This document shows, in pieces, positions 48,706-57,420 of a stretch of DNA of 64,000 bases. Made by a program: the position numbers and the translations under genes. The notes beneath the pieces were generated by a model. That model had not been told where the DNA came from, did no database searches, and saw nothing but the letters and a program-made list of their open reading frames with translations. Origin of the DNA: Algoriphagus locisalis (lineage in GTDB: Bacteria > Bacteroidota > Bacteroidia > Cytophagales > Cyclobacteriaceae); NCBI RefSeq assembly GCF_900116615.1, contig NZ_FPBF01000003.1:1-64000 (forward strand). The letters run 5' to 3'. The first letter of the stretch is position 1. Each line of letters opens with the position of its first letter.

Positions 48706-49917
48706 TTACTTTAATATATTGTGTCCCATCTTATCTCGTTTGGTCTGGAGATATTTTTCATTGTGTATGTTGGGACTGATTTCTATGGGAACTTGCTCTA
48801 CGATTTGCAGGCCATAGCCCAATAGACCTACTCGCTTTTGAGGATTATTGGAGATCAGACGCAGTTTGCTCACTTCCAGATCTCTCAATATCTGGGCTCC
48901 TACTCCATAATCTCTACTATCGGATGGAAGACCCAACGCAAGATTTGCCTGAACGGTATCCATCCCTTCTTCCTGTAGCTTATAGGCTTTCAGTTTATTG
49001 ATCAAACCAATTCCTCTACCTTCCTGATTCATGTAAAGGATCACGCCTTTGCCTTCTTTCTGTACCATCTGCATGGCAGCATGAAGCTGAGGACCACAAT
49101 CACATCTACAGGAGCCGAAAATATCGCCTGTCATACAAGAAGAGTGAACCCGAACTAAGACAGGCTCATCTTTTTCCCACTTGCCTTTGATCAATGCCAG
49201 GTGCAATTCCTGGGTATTGGTTTGACGGAATGCGATCAATTCAAAGTCTCCAAAATCAGTTGGAAGCTCCACCCCGATTTCACGCTTGATAAGCGACTCA
49301 TGTTTTAACCGATAAGCAATCAGGTCTTTGATAGAAATCAACTTTAAATTGAATTTCTTAGCTACTTCTACCAAATCTGGTAGTCGAGCCATGGTTCCAT
49401 CTTCGTTCATGATTTCCACCAGAACTCCAGCAGGAGAAAAACCAGCCAAACGCGCCAAATCAATCGCCGCTTCGGTATGTCCTGCTCTTCTCAATACTCC
49501 TCCTCTTTTAGCTTTTAGAGGAAAAATATGGCCCGGCTTTCCTAATTCGCTAGGATCTATACTATCATCTACGAGTGCTTTGATGGTTTTGGCTCTATCT
49601 GAGGTGGAAATACCTGTAGTACAGCCATGACCGATCAGATCCACAGAAACTGTAAACGGTGTTTCGAAAGCTGCGGTATTATTACCTACCATCAACTCTA
49701 AACCCAGCTGCTCGCATCGATCTTCTATCAAAGGTGCACAGATAAGACCACGCCCATGAGTCGCCATGAAGTTGATGATTTCCGGTGTCACAGTCTCTGC
49801 CGCACATACGAAATCACCTTCATTTTCTCTATCCTCATCATCTACTACGACGATAACCTGTCCATTTTTGATGGCTTCGATAGCATCTTCAATAGGATCC
49901 AGAATATATTTTTCCAC
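48706..49917 (-). CDS. ribBA: Bifunctional 3,4-dihydroxy-2-butanone-4-phosphate synthase / GTP cyclohydrolase II
   Basis: This fusion makes both starting pieces of riboflavin. The N-terminal RibB domain shows [20 protein letters not shown] (the acidic active site) and [10 protein letters not shown]. The C-terminal RibA domain has three zinc cysteines in [17 protein letters not shown] and the catalytic [10 protein letters not shown] chose the GTG at 49917, giving [19 protein letters not shown], which fits the family N-terminus, about 403 residues. Open frame continues to 49968 with a TTG, but a good promoter overlaps that stretch. There are no other riboflavin genes here. Confidence 0.95.
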   Translation of the reverse strand: MEKYILDPIEDAIEAIKNGQVIVVVDDEDRENEGDFVCAAETVTPEIINFMATHGRGLICAPLIEDRCEQLGLELMVGNNTAAFETPFTVSVDLIGHGCTTGISTSDRAKTIKALVDDSIDPSELGKPGHIFPLKAKRGGVLRRAGHTEAAIDLARLAGFSPAGVLVEIMNEDGTMARLPDLVEVAKKFNLKLISIKDLIAYRLKHESLIKREIGVELPTDFGDFELIAFRQTNTQELHLALIKGKWEKDEPVLVRVHSSCMTGDIFGSCRCDCGPQLHAAMQMVQKEGKGVILYMNQEGRGIGLINKLKAYKLQEEGMDTVQANLALGLPSDSRDYGVGAQILRDLEVSKLRLISNNPQKRVGLLGYGLQIVEQVPIEISPNIHNEKYLQTKRDKMGHNILK

Positions 49918-49949
49918 GAAATTTGTGTTTGAATTAGTATTAAGAAAGG

Positions 49950-49979
49950 CAAATTTACACGCTTTCAAATCTTAAACAG
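49950..49979 (-). promoter_or_regulatory. Candidate ribBA promoter
   Basis: On the minus strand TAAATTTG (49957-49950) is a perfect TAnnTTTG -7 box, with CTG (one base off TTG) 19 bp upstream. It predicts a transcript start near 49943, downstream of the alternative TTG start and 26 bases before the GTG at 49917. Confidence 0.55.
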
Positions 49980-50002
49980 GAAGATGCCAAATAAAGTTTG
50001 GT

Positions 50003-51940
50003 TTAGCCAATGACTATTCCCAGCTCCTTATCGATTTCCAGTTGTACTTTTTTCAGTTCAAAATAAATCACCTGAAACTCATGAACTTTAGTCTCATCGA
50101 GATGCTCTGATTCTGCATTTTTTATTTTTTCCTTCGCCTCTTCCATCAGCTTTTGCACCATCTTCCGCTTTAACCTCAATATGGATTTAAACCCAGTAAC
50201 GGAGAGATCATCTGACTCAGTGTTAATTATTATCTGATGCGTATCTGCCCAATGATGCGACACTTCATGACGAACAGTGATCAAATCTATCACCTCTTGT
50301 TGTATGGCCTGATCTCCTAACCCAATGAAATAATCAGAAGTGGGGATTTCACCCTGAATAAGACTAGCTCTATAGAGGTCTAAAATCCGGTTGTAAATAG
50401 GTGTGGTGAAATCAAGATCTTCAGTTTCAGAAAGCAAATATTGACAGAGATGCATTTCCTCATCTCCTAATTTTTGCCAGCCATAATTCACCAAAATACG
50501 TATCATCTCCCGCTCTTGGATTCGTAGAATTTCAGAAAAAGAAGTAGCTGTCTCACCAGGAATCAATTCATCCACAGCTTGCTCAGCAAAGATGTCGTCC
50601 TTCTGCTTGTTGAAATTCTCCTTTTGTCCTTTGAGCAGAATCTTGTTCAGCTCGGCGTGGATGATGTCTTCTTCTATCCCTAAAAGACCTGAAGCTTCTT
50701 TGGCATAAACGGAGCGAATAATCGGATCAGGGATTTTCCCTATACTTTGAACTACCTCGCGGATCACTTCTGCTTTGCGAATCGGGTTTTTGGTGAATTC
50801 TTCCTTATATAATCCGATTTTAAAGCCGATGAAATCCCGGCTATTGTTCTCCAGATAATCTTGGAATGCCTGAGAACCGACTTTTCGAGAATAACTATCC
50901 GGATCTTCTCCGTCAGGAAAAACCACCGCTTTCACATTCAAGCCTCCCTCCAGCAACAGGTCAATTCCCCGCAGTGAAGCTTTGATTCCCGCAGCGTCAC
51001 CATCGTAAAGCACAGTCACCTGATCGGTAAAGCGCTTGATCAATTTGATCTGCCCATCAGTAAGCGAGGTTCCCGAAGATGCAACTACGTTTTCAATACC
51101 CGAAAGGTGGAGACTCACCACGTCAGTGTAGCCTTCTACTAGGTAGCAATTGTCTTTCTCCCGGATTGCCTTTTTTGCCTGAAACATCCCGTAGAGCACA
51201 TCACTTTTATGATAAACTGGTGTCTCAGGAGAGTTAATGTATTTGGGTTGACTCTTATCCTTAGTGAGAATTCTCGCGCCAAAACCCAGCGGCTTACCAG
51301 AAATGTTATGAATGGAGAAAATTACCCGATTTCGGAATCGATCGTAAACACGGGAAGCATCTCCTTCCTTCTGAAGGATCAAACCTGCTTTAAGTAAGAT
51401 TTCTTCTTTGAAACCGGCAGCTTTCGCAGCATTTAGCAAGTTATCCCAACCATCAAGTGCATAGCCTAAATCAAATTTTTCGATAATCGCAGGAGTAAAT
51501 CCCCGCTCTTTGAAGTAGCTCAGACCTATGGATTTCCCTTCTGCTGTCTGCAGGTTTTTCACAAAAAAGTCTCTGGCAAACCCTAAGGCGATAAGCAAAC
51601 TTTCCCGTTCATTTTGAGCCTCATTCTGCTCAGGAGTCCGGGTTTCATCTTCTTCTACTTCTATCCCGTACCGCCCGGCAATGTGTTTGATCGCCTCTTG
51701 AAAGCCTATTCCCTCGATATCCATCACAAACTGGATCGGATCTCCAGCTTTGCCACAGCCAAAGCATTTATAGATTTGCTTGGCAGGAGAAATCGAGAAA
51801 GAAGGCGTTTTCTCCCCATGGAAAGGACAGTTGGCCCAGAGATTCTGCCCTTTCTTCTTCATAGGCAGATAATCGCCGAGCACCTCTTCGATGTCCATGC
51901 GTTCTTTGACCTTGTCTGTAGTAAGTTTGCTGATGCCCAT
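50003..51940 (-). CDS. dnaG: DNA primase
   Basis: DnaG makes RNA primers for replication. The 645-residue protein has the N-terminal zinc-ribbon CHC2 with ligands C38, H41, C59, C62 (NCPFHGEKTPSFSI and YKCFGCGKAGD). The catalytic core with the Toprim domain follows (LVEGYTDVVSLHLSGIENVV, then VTVLYDGDAAGIKAS). The helicase-binding C-terminal domain is from about 430. Length and domain order are normal. It is divergent from mrp with 150 bp between. Confidence 0.97.
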   Translation of the reverse strand: MGISKLTTDKVKERMDIEEVLGDYLPMKKKGQNLWANCPFHGEKTPSFSISPAKQIYKCFGCGKAGDPIQFVMDIEGIGFQEAIKHIAGRYGIEVEEDETRTPEQNEAQNERESLLIALGFARDFFVKNLQTAEGKSIGLSYFKERGFTPAIIEKFDLGYALDGWDNLLNAAKAAGFKEEILLKAGLILQKEGDASRVYDRFRNRVIFSIHNISGKPLGFGARILTKDKSQPKYINSPETPVYHKSDVLYGMFQAKKAIREKDNCYLVEGYTDVVSLHLSGIENVVASSGTSLTDGQIKLIKRFTDQVTVLYDGDAAGIKASLRGIDLLLEGGLNVKAVVFPDGEDPDSYSRKVGSQAFQDYLENNSRDFIGFKIGLYKEEFTKNPIRKAEVIREVVQSIGKIPDPIIRSVYAKEASGLLGIEEDIIHAELNKILLKGQKENFNKQKDDIFAEQAVDELIPGETATSFSEILRIQEREMIRILVNYGWQKLGDEEMHLCQYLLSETEDLDFTTPIYNRILDLYRASLIQGEIPTSDYFIGLGDQAIQQEVIDLITVRHEVSHHWADTHQIIINTESDDLSVTGFKSILRLKRKMVQKLMEEAKEKIKNAESEHLDETKVHEFQVIYFELKKVQLEIDKELGIVIG

Positions 51941-51956
51941 AGGAAAATGAATGTAG

Positions 51957-51964
51957 CAAAGTTA
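51957..51964 (-). promoter_or_regulatory. Candidate dnaG -7 box
   Basis: TAACTTTG on the minus strand fits TAnnTTTG and lies 17 bp upstream of the dnaG ATG. A matching -33 element is not obvious, so this is a weak call. Confidence 0.35.
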
Positions 51965-52090
51965 ATTGCTCAATCTAAAAAATGAGAACTTTCTGAGGTC
52001 TCATCGAGTTCAGAAGTACAATAGATTTAATTCATCCTTTATTTAGAAGTCTTTTGGCTCTAAATTGCGCAAAATTACAATATTCAATTC

Positions 52091-53185
52091 ATGGAGTTAA
52101 CGAAGGATAATATCCTGAAAACACTTTCCCGGGTTCAAGACCCAGACCTCAAGAAGGATCTGGTGACACTGGGGATGATACAAAAGATAGAAATCAACGG
52201 AAATAAAGTCAGCTTCAATGTAGTCCTTACTACACCTGCCTGCCCACTCAAAGAAGTGATCAAAAATAATTGCTTGGAGGTACTGGAAGAAGACTTTGGT
52301 ACCGAACCTGAATGGGACTTATTTATGACTTCTCAGGTGACCACAATCAGAGATGCTGCACCGGTTTTACCTCAAGTAAAAAATATAATCGCTATCGCCT
52401 CTGGCAAAGGAGGAGTGGGAAAATCTACCACAGCGGTAAATCTGGCCGTTTCCCTGGCGAAATCTGGTGCCAAAGTCGGCTTGATCGATGCGGATATCTC
52501 CGGCCCATCGATTCCTACCATGTTCAATGTGGAAGCTGAGCAACCAGCAGTTAAAAAAGTAGGTGATAAAAACATCATCGTCCCTATAGAGCAATACGGG
52601 GTAAAGCTGATGTCTATTGGCTTTCTCACTCCAGTAGATAGCGCTGTAGTGTGGAGAGGCCCCATGGCCAGTTCAGCATTAAAGCAGTTTATCTCAGATG
52701 TGGAATGGGGCGAATTGGATTACTTGTTGATAGACTTACCTCCGGGGACCTCGGATATTCATCTCACGATGGTGCAAACCGTACCCGTGACAGGTGCTGT
52801 GATCGTCACTACTCCTCAGAAGGTTGCTTTGGCAGATGCGAATAAGGGATTATCGATGTTCAGACAACCACAAATTAACGTTCCCATCTTAGGTGTTATT
52901 GAAAATATGGCTTATTTTACACCCGAAGAATTACCCGATAATAAGTATTACATATTTGGCAAAGAGGGCGGAAAAAAATTAGCTGAGAAATACGAAGTAC
53001 CGTTTTTGGGAGAAATCCCAATTGTACAAAGTATCAGAGAAAGTGGTGATTCAGGCTACCCAGCTGTAATGAAAAGCGGCATCACCCAGGACTCTTACAT
53101 GAAACTAGCAGAAGAAATAGCCAGACAAATTGCCATAAGAAACGCCTCTAAGGGTAAAACTGAAGTGGTAGAAATTAAAGCGTAA
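52091..53185 (+). CDS. Mrp/ApbC-type iron-sulfur cluster carrier ATPase
   Basis: The 364-residue protein has an N-terminal MIP18/DUF59 domain (about 1-80) and a P-loop ATPase domain with deviant Walker A GKGGVGKS at 105-112 (IAIASGKGGVGKSTTAVNLA). It binds and transfers Fe-S clusters in cytosol. An NfuA-like scaffold gene follows 5 bp downstream, supporting an Fe-S role. The family's CxxC motif near the C-terminus of NBP35/Mrp types is not obvious here. First gene of a three-gene run. Confidence 0.93.
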   Translation: MELTKDNILKTLSRVQDPDLKKDLVTLGMIQKIEINGNKVSFNVVLTTPACPLKEVIKNNCLEVLEEDFGTEPEWDLFMTSQVTTIRDAAPVLPQVKNIIAIASGKGGVGKSTTAVNLAVSLAKSGAKVGLIDADISGPSIPTMFNVEAEQPAVKKVGDKNIIVPIEQYGVKLMSIGFLTPVDSAVVWRGPMASSALKQFISDVEWGELDYLLIDLPPGTSDIHLTMVQTVPVTGAVIVTTPQKVALADANKGLSMFRQPQINVPILGVIENMAYFTPEELPDNKYYIFGKEGGKKLAEKYEVPFLGEIPIVQSIRESGDSGYPAVMKSGITQDSYMKLAEEIARQIAIRNASKGKTEVVEIKA

Positions 53186-53190
53186 CAAAC

Positions 53191-53439
53191 ATGCAACCAG
53201 AACTTAAAGAACAAATAGAATTTGCCCTTGACACAATTCGACCCTATCTGGAAGCAGATGGCGGAAATGTGAGGATAGTAGAACTTACTGAAGACATGGT
53301 ATTGAAACTAGAACTTTTGGGTTCCTGTGGCTCTTGTCCTATGTCCACCATGACACTTAAAGCTGGAGTGGAAGAAGCTATCAAACGTGCAATCCCTGAG
53401 ATCATCCGTGTAGAAGCCGTCAACCTAACTGTCGCTTAA
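53191..53439 (+). CDS. NifU-like (Nfu C-domain) iron-sulfur scaffold protein
   Basis: An 82-residue NifU C-terminal domain. IRPYLEADGGNVRIVELTED is the family start, and the cluster-binding CxxC is C46-C49 in LGSCGSCPMSTMTLKAGVEE. It assembles or passes Fe-S clusters, working with the Mrp protein encoded 5 bp upstream. The protease gene starts 11 bp after it. Cytoplasmic. Confidence 0.95.
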   Translation: MQPELKEQIEFALDTIRPYLEADGGNVRIVELTEDMVLKLELLGSCGSCPMSTMTLKAGVEEAIKRAIPEIIRVEAVNLTVA

Positions 53440-53450
53440 TTAGAATTTGA

Positions 53451-56400
53451 ATGAAAAAAGGTTTTCGGTTTATTGTCAAGGCCAGTATGCTCCTGATAGG
53501 AGCGTTTTTTGTGTTTTCTTCAGGCTTTGCGCAGCAATTCCAAACCTTAGATATCACTAATCAGCTGAATCCAACAAACTCTCATACCCATAGAGAAAAA
53601 TGTGGTCATGTGATTTTGGAACAGAAAATGGAAAAAGAAATGGGCTATTTTGGCTCAAAGCCATTTTTTGAAAACTGGATTAATGACAAAATAGAAGATC
53701 AAAAGGATACTCCGCAAATTTTATTCAGAGCCAACAATGACCCCATACTCATCCCCGTGGTGGTACATGTGATTCATAATGGTGAAGGTGAAGGTCAGGG
53801 GACAAATGTACCGGTTTCCCAGATTGAGGAGCAACTAAGGATTCTGAATGAAGATTTTCAGCGCTTAAATGCTGATGCCGCAAATACGCCAGCGGAATTT
53901 CTTCCTGTTGCCGGGCAAATCAATATAGAATTTATTCTAGCCAAACAGGATCCCTCGGGACTACCTACCAGTGGCATAACCCGCACTGCTGGATCTAAAT
54001 CCACTTATGACCCCAATACAGATGCCAGCATCATCGGGCAATTGATCCAGTGGAATCCAGATGAATACATGAACATGTATGTAGTCCCATTGGTGAGTCC
54101 GTTTATTGGCTATGCATCTTTTCCTGTTTCTGACCTACCGGGTCTAACGGGTGCACCAACCTCCGCTATCACAGATGGTGTAGTGATAGATTATAGATAT
54201 TTTGGAATTGGTGGGAGTGCTGTTTCATCTTCAAGAGGAAGAACCGCAACACACGAAGTTGGGCATTTCTTTGGCCTACGTCATATCTGGGGTGATGGAG
54301 GATGCGGAGTTGATGATTTTGTAGCCGACACGCCTCTTCAGGACAATTCTAACAATACCTGCAGTGCCAACGCTTCCCGATTTAGCTGCGATTCAAACGA
54401 TATGATTCAGAATTACATGGATTATACGCCGGACGCCTGTATGAATTTATTTACTCAGGGGCAGGTAGAACGTTTTGAAGTAGTCTTGGCAAATAGCCCG
54501 AGGAGAGTTACTCTGATAAACAATAGAGCCACTGAAGAGCCCGAACTTGCAGAAAATGACCTTGCTATAGCCCGAGTATTAGAACCTGGAGAGTTTGAAT
54601 GTGACCCTATCATCAATCCTTCAATAGAAGTGCTAAACGCAGGACAAAACACTCTAACTTCAGGCAGAATCGAGCTCAGAAGAAATGGAACAGTTCTAGA
54701 GTCAAAAAGAGTGACATTCAACCTAGCTACAGGCGAAAGGTTCTTGGTAAATTTCAATGAGTTCACTCTTTTACCAAATACCAACAACATAGAATTTCGA
54801 ATCACCCAAGCCAATGACGTGGCAGATCTGACGGTTGCAAATAACAGCAGAACGATCAACCCAATTCTAGAGCAACCAGTGGATCTCCCTTATGCTCAGG
54901 ACCTATCCACCTTCCCTGCACCTTGGGCTATTTCCAACCCTGATCAATTAACAACTTGGGAAAAGAGAAACTTAACCATTTCAGGAACTGCTCAGGATTT
55001 AGTCTCCATCAGACATTACGAGTATGAAGCACCGGGGCAACTTGACTATTTCATTTCCCCTATTATCAATTTAGCTGAATATCCAAATGCTCAATTGGTA
55101 TTTGAATTAGCCTACGCCCCTTACGATCAAGCTGGGTTTACAGATGGGCTAATCGTGGCTGTATCCCAGGATTGTGGTAATATCTTTGATATCGCAAATG
55201 CCCCTTATGATAAGAGTGGCGTTGAATTACAGACCACTGCCGCCACCCTTGATGAGTTTATCCCAAGCAATAATACCCAGTTCAGAACAGAATTGGTCAA
55301 CCTGTCTGAATACGCTGATCTGGGATCCGTGCGTTTGGCGTTTATTTCAGAAAATGCCTACGGAAACAACATCTACATCAGAAACATCCGAATTCTGCCA
55401 AATGAAGAATTCAATTACAGTCTAAGTGTAGATGAGGTAAGAGCACCTACACCAATTTCAGACGGAGCTCTAGAAGTTGATAGTGTGGCCTTGACCAATA
55501 CTGGAAATCTTCCGATCAACAGCTTCCTGTTCTCTACTACTAATAACAACGCTAATCTGCGGACTTACGTCGCGAGCGGAGCCACTATTCAGCCAGGTCA
55601 ACGCTTTGTAATCACTACTCCTACTGCAGCTTCCACTGGGAAAAATGGGCTCAAGTATGTAGCCTCTAATCCTAATTTTGACCAGAATGAAAACAATGCT
55701 GATAGTGTGATGCTATTTGTCGTGCAATCCGAAACAACTATCCCAGTGCCTTGGCGACAAAACTTCAATAACGCTACAGTACTGACCCCTTGGCAAACTA
55801 TCAATCCTGAGACTGATGCAGCCGCCTGGTCTGTATCGGCGGTTTCTAATGGAGAAGGCCCAAACAATGTGGCTGAACTTAACACAATCTTAGCTGGAAG
55901 AAGTTACTGGTTGGGTACTCCTATGTTTGACCTTTCGGTAAGCCGTCAAGCCAGTGTTTTCTTTGACCTCTCGGCAGGACAGGTAAGTCCATCTACCACC
56001 TTAAAAGTCTTAGCCAGTGAAAATGGAGGAAATAATTATTCAGAGGTTTGGTCTGTAAGTGGTGCTGAACTTTCTACTGTATCGGTTGGTGAGTCCAATC
56101 CAAACAGTGCCGGGGATTACACACGAAAATATGTGAACCTAAGCGATTTTGCAGGCACAGGAAAAACTCAAACCAGATTGGCTTTTTTAGTTGAAGGCGG
56201 GAACGAGTCAGACTCTCCTATTTACTTGGATAATATTGAGTTGTTCTTGAATGCAAACCCTGAGCCGGTCATCCCAGCTGTTGGCATGTCAGTAGTATAT
56301 CCTAATCCAGCCCGTGACTTCTTTAATATTGCATTTAACCTATCTGATTTTGAAGACGTTACCATACAGGTAATTTCCAGTACGGGAGCATTGGTTCAGG

Positions 56401-56528
56401 AAATCGAATATCCAATGACGCTAAACCAGACCTATACTTTCAGCACTCAGCTGTTTTCGAAGGGGGTTTTTATTATCAATATCTCCAGCAATACCATTCG
56501 CGAAACGCGAAGATTAATCATTAATTAA
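53451..56528 (+). CDS. M43-family secreted metalloprotease with T9SS sorting domain
   Basis: The 1,025-residue protein has a signal peptide (ends near GFAQ). The zinc protease domain (about 90-350) has the motif HEVGHFFGLRH at H268-E269-H272-H278 and the M43-type cytophagalysin/pappalysin region after it (GDGGCGVDDF, DTP, MQNYMDYTPDACMNLFT-type Met-turn). CARDB-like and beta-sandwich domains follow. The last about 75 residues (VVYPNPARDFFNIAF onward) are a type A T9SS sorting domain. It is exported across the outer membrane. It lies 11 bp after the nfu-like gene and may be co-transcribed, an odd pairing that may be chance. It ends in a strong terminator. Confidence 0.94.
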   Translation: MKKGFRFIVKASMLLIGAFFVFSSGFAQQFQTLDITNQLNPTNSHTHREKCGHVILEQKMEKEMGYFGSKPFFENWINDKIEDQKDTPQILFRANNDPILIPVVVHVIHNGEGEGQGTNVPVSQIEEQLRILNEDFQRLNADAANTPAEFLPVAGQINIEFILAKQDPSGLPTSGITRTAGSKSTYDPNTDASIIGQLIQWNPDEYMNMYVVPLVSPFIGYASFPVSDLPGLTGAPTSAITDGVVIDYRYFGIGGSAVSSSRGRTATHEVGHFFGLRHIWGDGGCGVDDFVADTPLQDNSNNTCSANASRFSCDSNDMIQNYMDYTPDACMNLFTQGQVERFEVVLANSPRRVTLINNRATEEPELAENDLAIARVLEPGEFECDPIINPSIEVLNAGQNTLTSGRIELRRNGTVLESKRVTFNLATGERFLVNFNEFTLLPNTNNIEFRITQANDVADLTVANNSRTINPILEQPVDLPYAQDLSTFPAPWAISNPDQLTTWEKRNLTISGTAQDLVSIRHYEYEAPGQLDYFISPIINLAEYPNAQLVFELAYAPYDQAGFTDGLIVAVSQDCGNIFDIANAPYDKSGVELQTTAATLDEFIPSNNTQFRTELVNLSEYADLGSVRLAFISENAYGNNIYIRNIRILPNEEFNYSLSVDEVRAPTPISDGALEVDSVALTNTGNLPINSFLFSTTNNNANLRTYVASGATIQPGQRFVITTPTAASTGKNGLKYVASNPNFDQNENNADSVMLFVVQSETTIPVPWRQNFNNATVLTPWQTINPETDAAAWSVSAVSNGEGPNNVAELNTILAGRSYWLGTPMFDLSVSRQASVFFDLSAGQVSPSTTLKVLASENGGNNYSEVWSVSGAELSTVSVGESNPNSAGDYTRKYVNLSDFAGTGKTQTRLAFLVEGGNESDSPIYLDNIELFLNANPEPVIPAVGMSVVYPNPARDFFNIAFNLSDFEDVTIQVISSTGALVQEIEYPMTLNQTYTFSTQLFSKGVFIINISSNTIRETRRLIIN

Positions 56529-56533
56529 TCAAA

Positions 56534-56568
56534 AATAAGCCGAAGAAATCCTCTTCGGCTTATTTTTT
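56534..56568 (+). terminator. Rho-independent terminator of the mrp-nfu-protease unit
   Basis: A perfect 13-bp stem, AATAAGCCGAAGA with TCTTCGGCTTATT, has a 5-base loop and is followed by T residues. It lies just after the protease stop. Confidence 0.95.
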
Positions 56569-56674
56569 GCCATAGGGTTTAAACAGTTTTAGAATAATCC
56601 TTCGTTGTGAGGATTGAAATTCCCCCTTATCTTTAACTATTAAAATTTCTCAGGTATTTTATTTTACAATCCTT

Positions 56675-57412
56675 TTGAAAAAGATATTAATTAACCTCCT
56701 TGTGATTATAGGAATATCCATTTTACTGGGTTTCCTTTTTTTGAAAGTTTACCTACCCATGTACACCAATCATGGAGAATCGGTATCAGTGCCAGATTTA
56801 TCCGGTTACACATTTGACGAAGGAGTCGATATTCTTGATCGGGCAGGGCTTCAGTACGAAGTTTCACTTGACTCGGGGTTCAATACCGACTTGAAGACTT
56901 TCGCAATATTGAAACAAATCCCGGAAGCAAACGCTCAGGTGAAAACCGGCAAGACCGTTTACATCACATTGAACGCCAAGAATCCCCCGATGCTAAAGAT
57001 GCCTAATCTGGTCAATACCCATCTGAAAAATGTTCAGGACATTTTATCAAATATGGGACTGGAGAGAGGAGATATTAGGTATGTTCCAGACATCGCAACA
57101 AACGTGGTGCTTGAGCAAAAATACCGGGGAGTAACCGTATCTGAAGGCTTTGAAATACCTAAGGGTGCGACAATTGACTTAGTAGTGGGCGACGGAATGG
57201 GCAATCAGATTCTCGCTGTTCCTGATCTCAAAGGTATGGATGAGGTGGAAGCGGAATTCCTGATATTAGGTTCTAGTCTAAGAGTGGGTAATAAATACTA
57301 TCTTGACACAGACTCAGTGGGAGCTGGAAAGGTGTTGAGACAGACTCCTCAGGCAGCCTCAAGGGTAAAAACCGGAGAATTGATCGATCTTTGGATTGCG
57401 AAGGATAATTGA
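56675..57412 (+). CDS. PASTA-domain membrane protein with TTG start
   Basis: The 245-residue protein has a transmembrane helix at residues 7-26 (NLLVIIGISILLGFLFLKVY). Three PASTA domains follow at about 38-105, 107-175 and 180-245 (VPDLSGYTFDEGVDILDRAG; MPNLVNTHLKNVQDILSNMG; VPDLKGMDEVEAEFLILGSS). PASTA domains bind peptidoglycan fragments or cell-wall enzymes. No kinase domain is attached, so it is a stand-alone PASTA protein, usual in Bacteroidota. No upstream ATG fits. The TTG at 56675 begins MKKILIN. It runs into the next gene (8-bp gap). Confidence 0.9.
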   Translation: MKKILINLLVIIGISILLGFLFLKVYLPMYTNHGESVSVPDLSGYTFDEGVDILDRAGLQYEVSLDSGFNTDLKTFAILKQIPEANAQVKTGKTVYITLNAKNPPMLKMPNLVNTHLKNVQDILSNMGLERGDIRYVPDIATNVVLEQKYRGVTVSEGFEIPKGATIDLVVGDGMGNQILAVPDLKGMDEVEAEFLILGSSLRVGNKYYLDTDSVGAGKVLRQTPQAASRVKTGELIDLWIAKDN

Positions 57413-57420
57413 TAAGCTAC

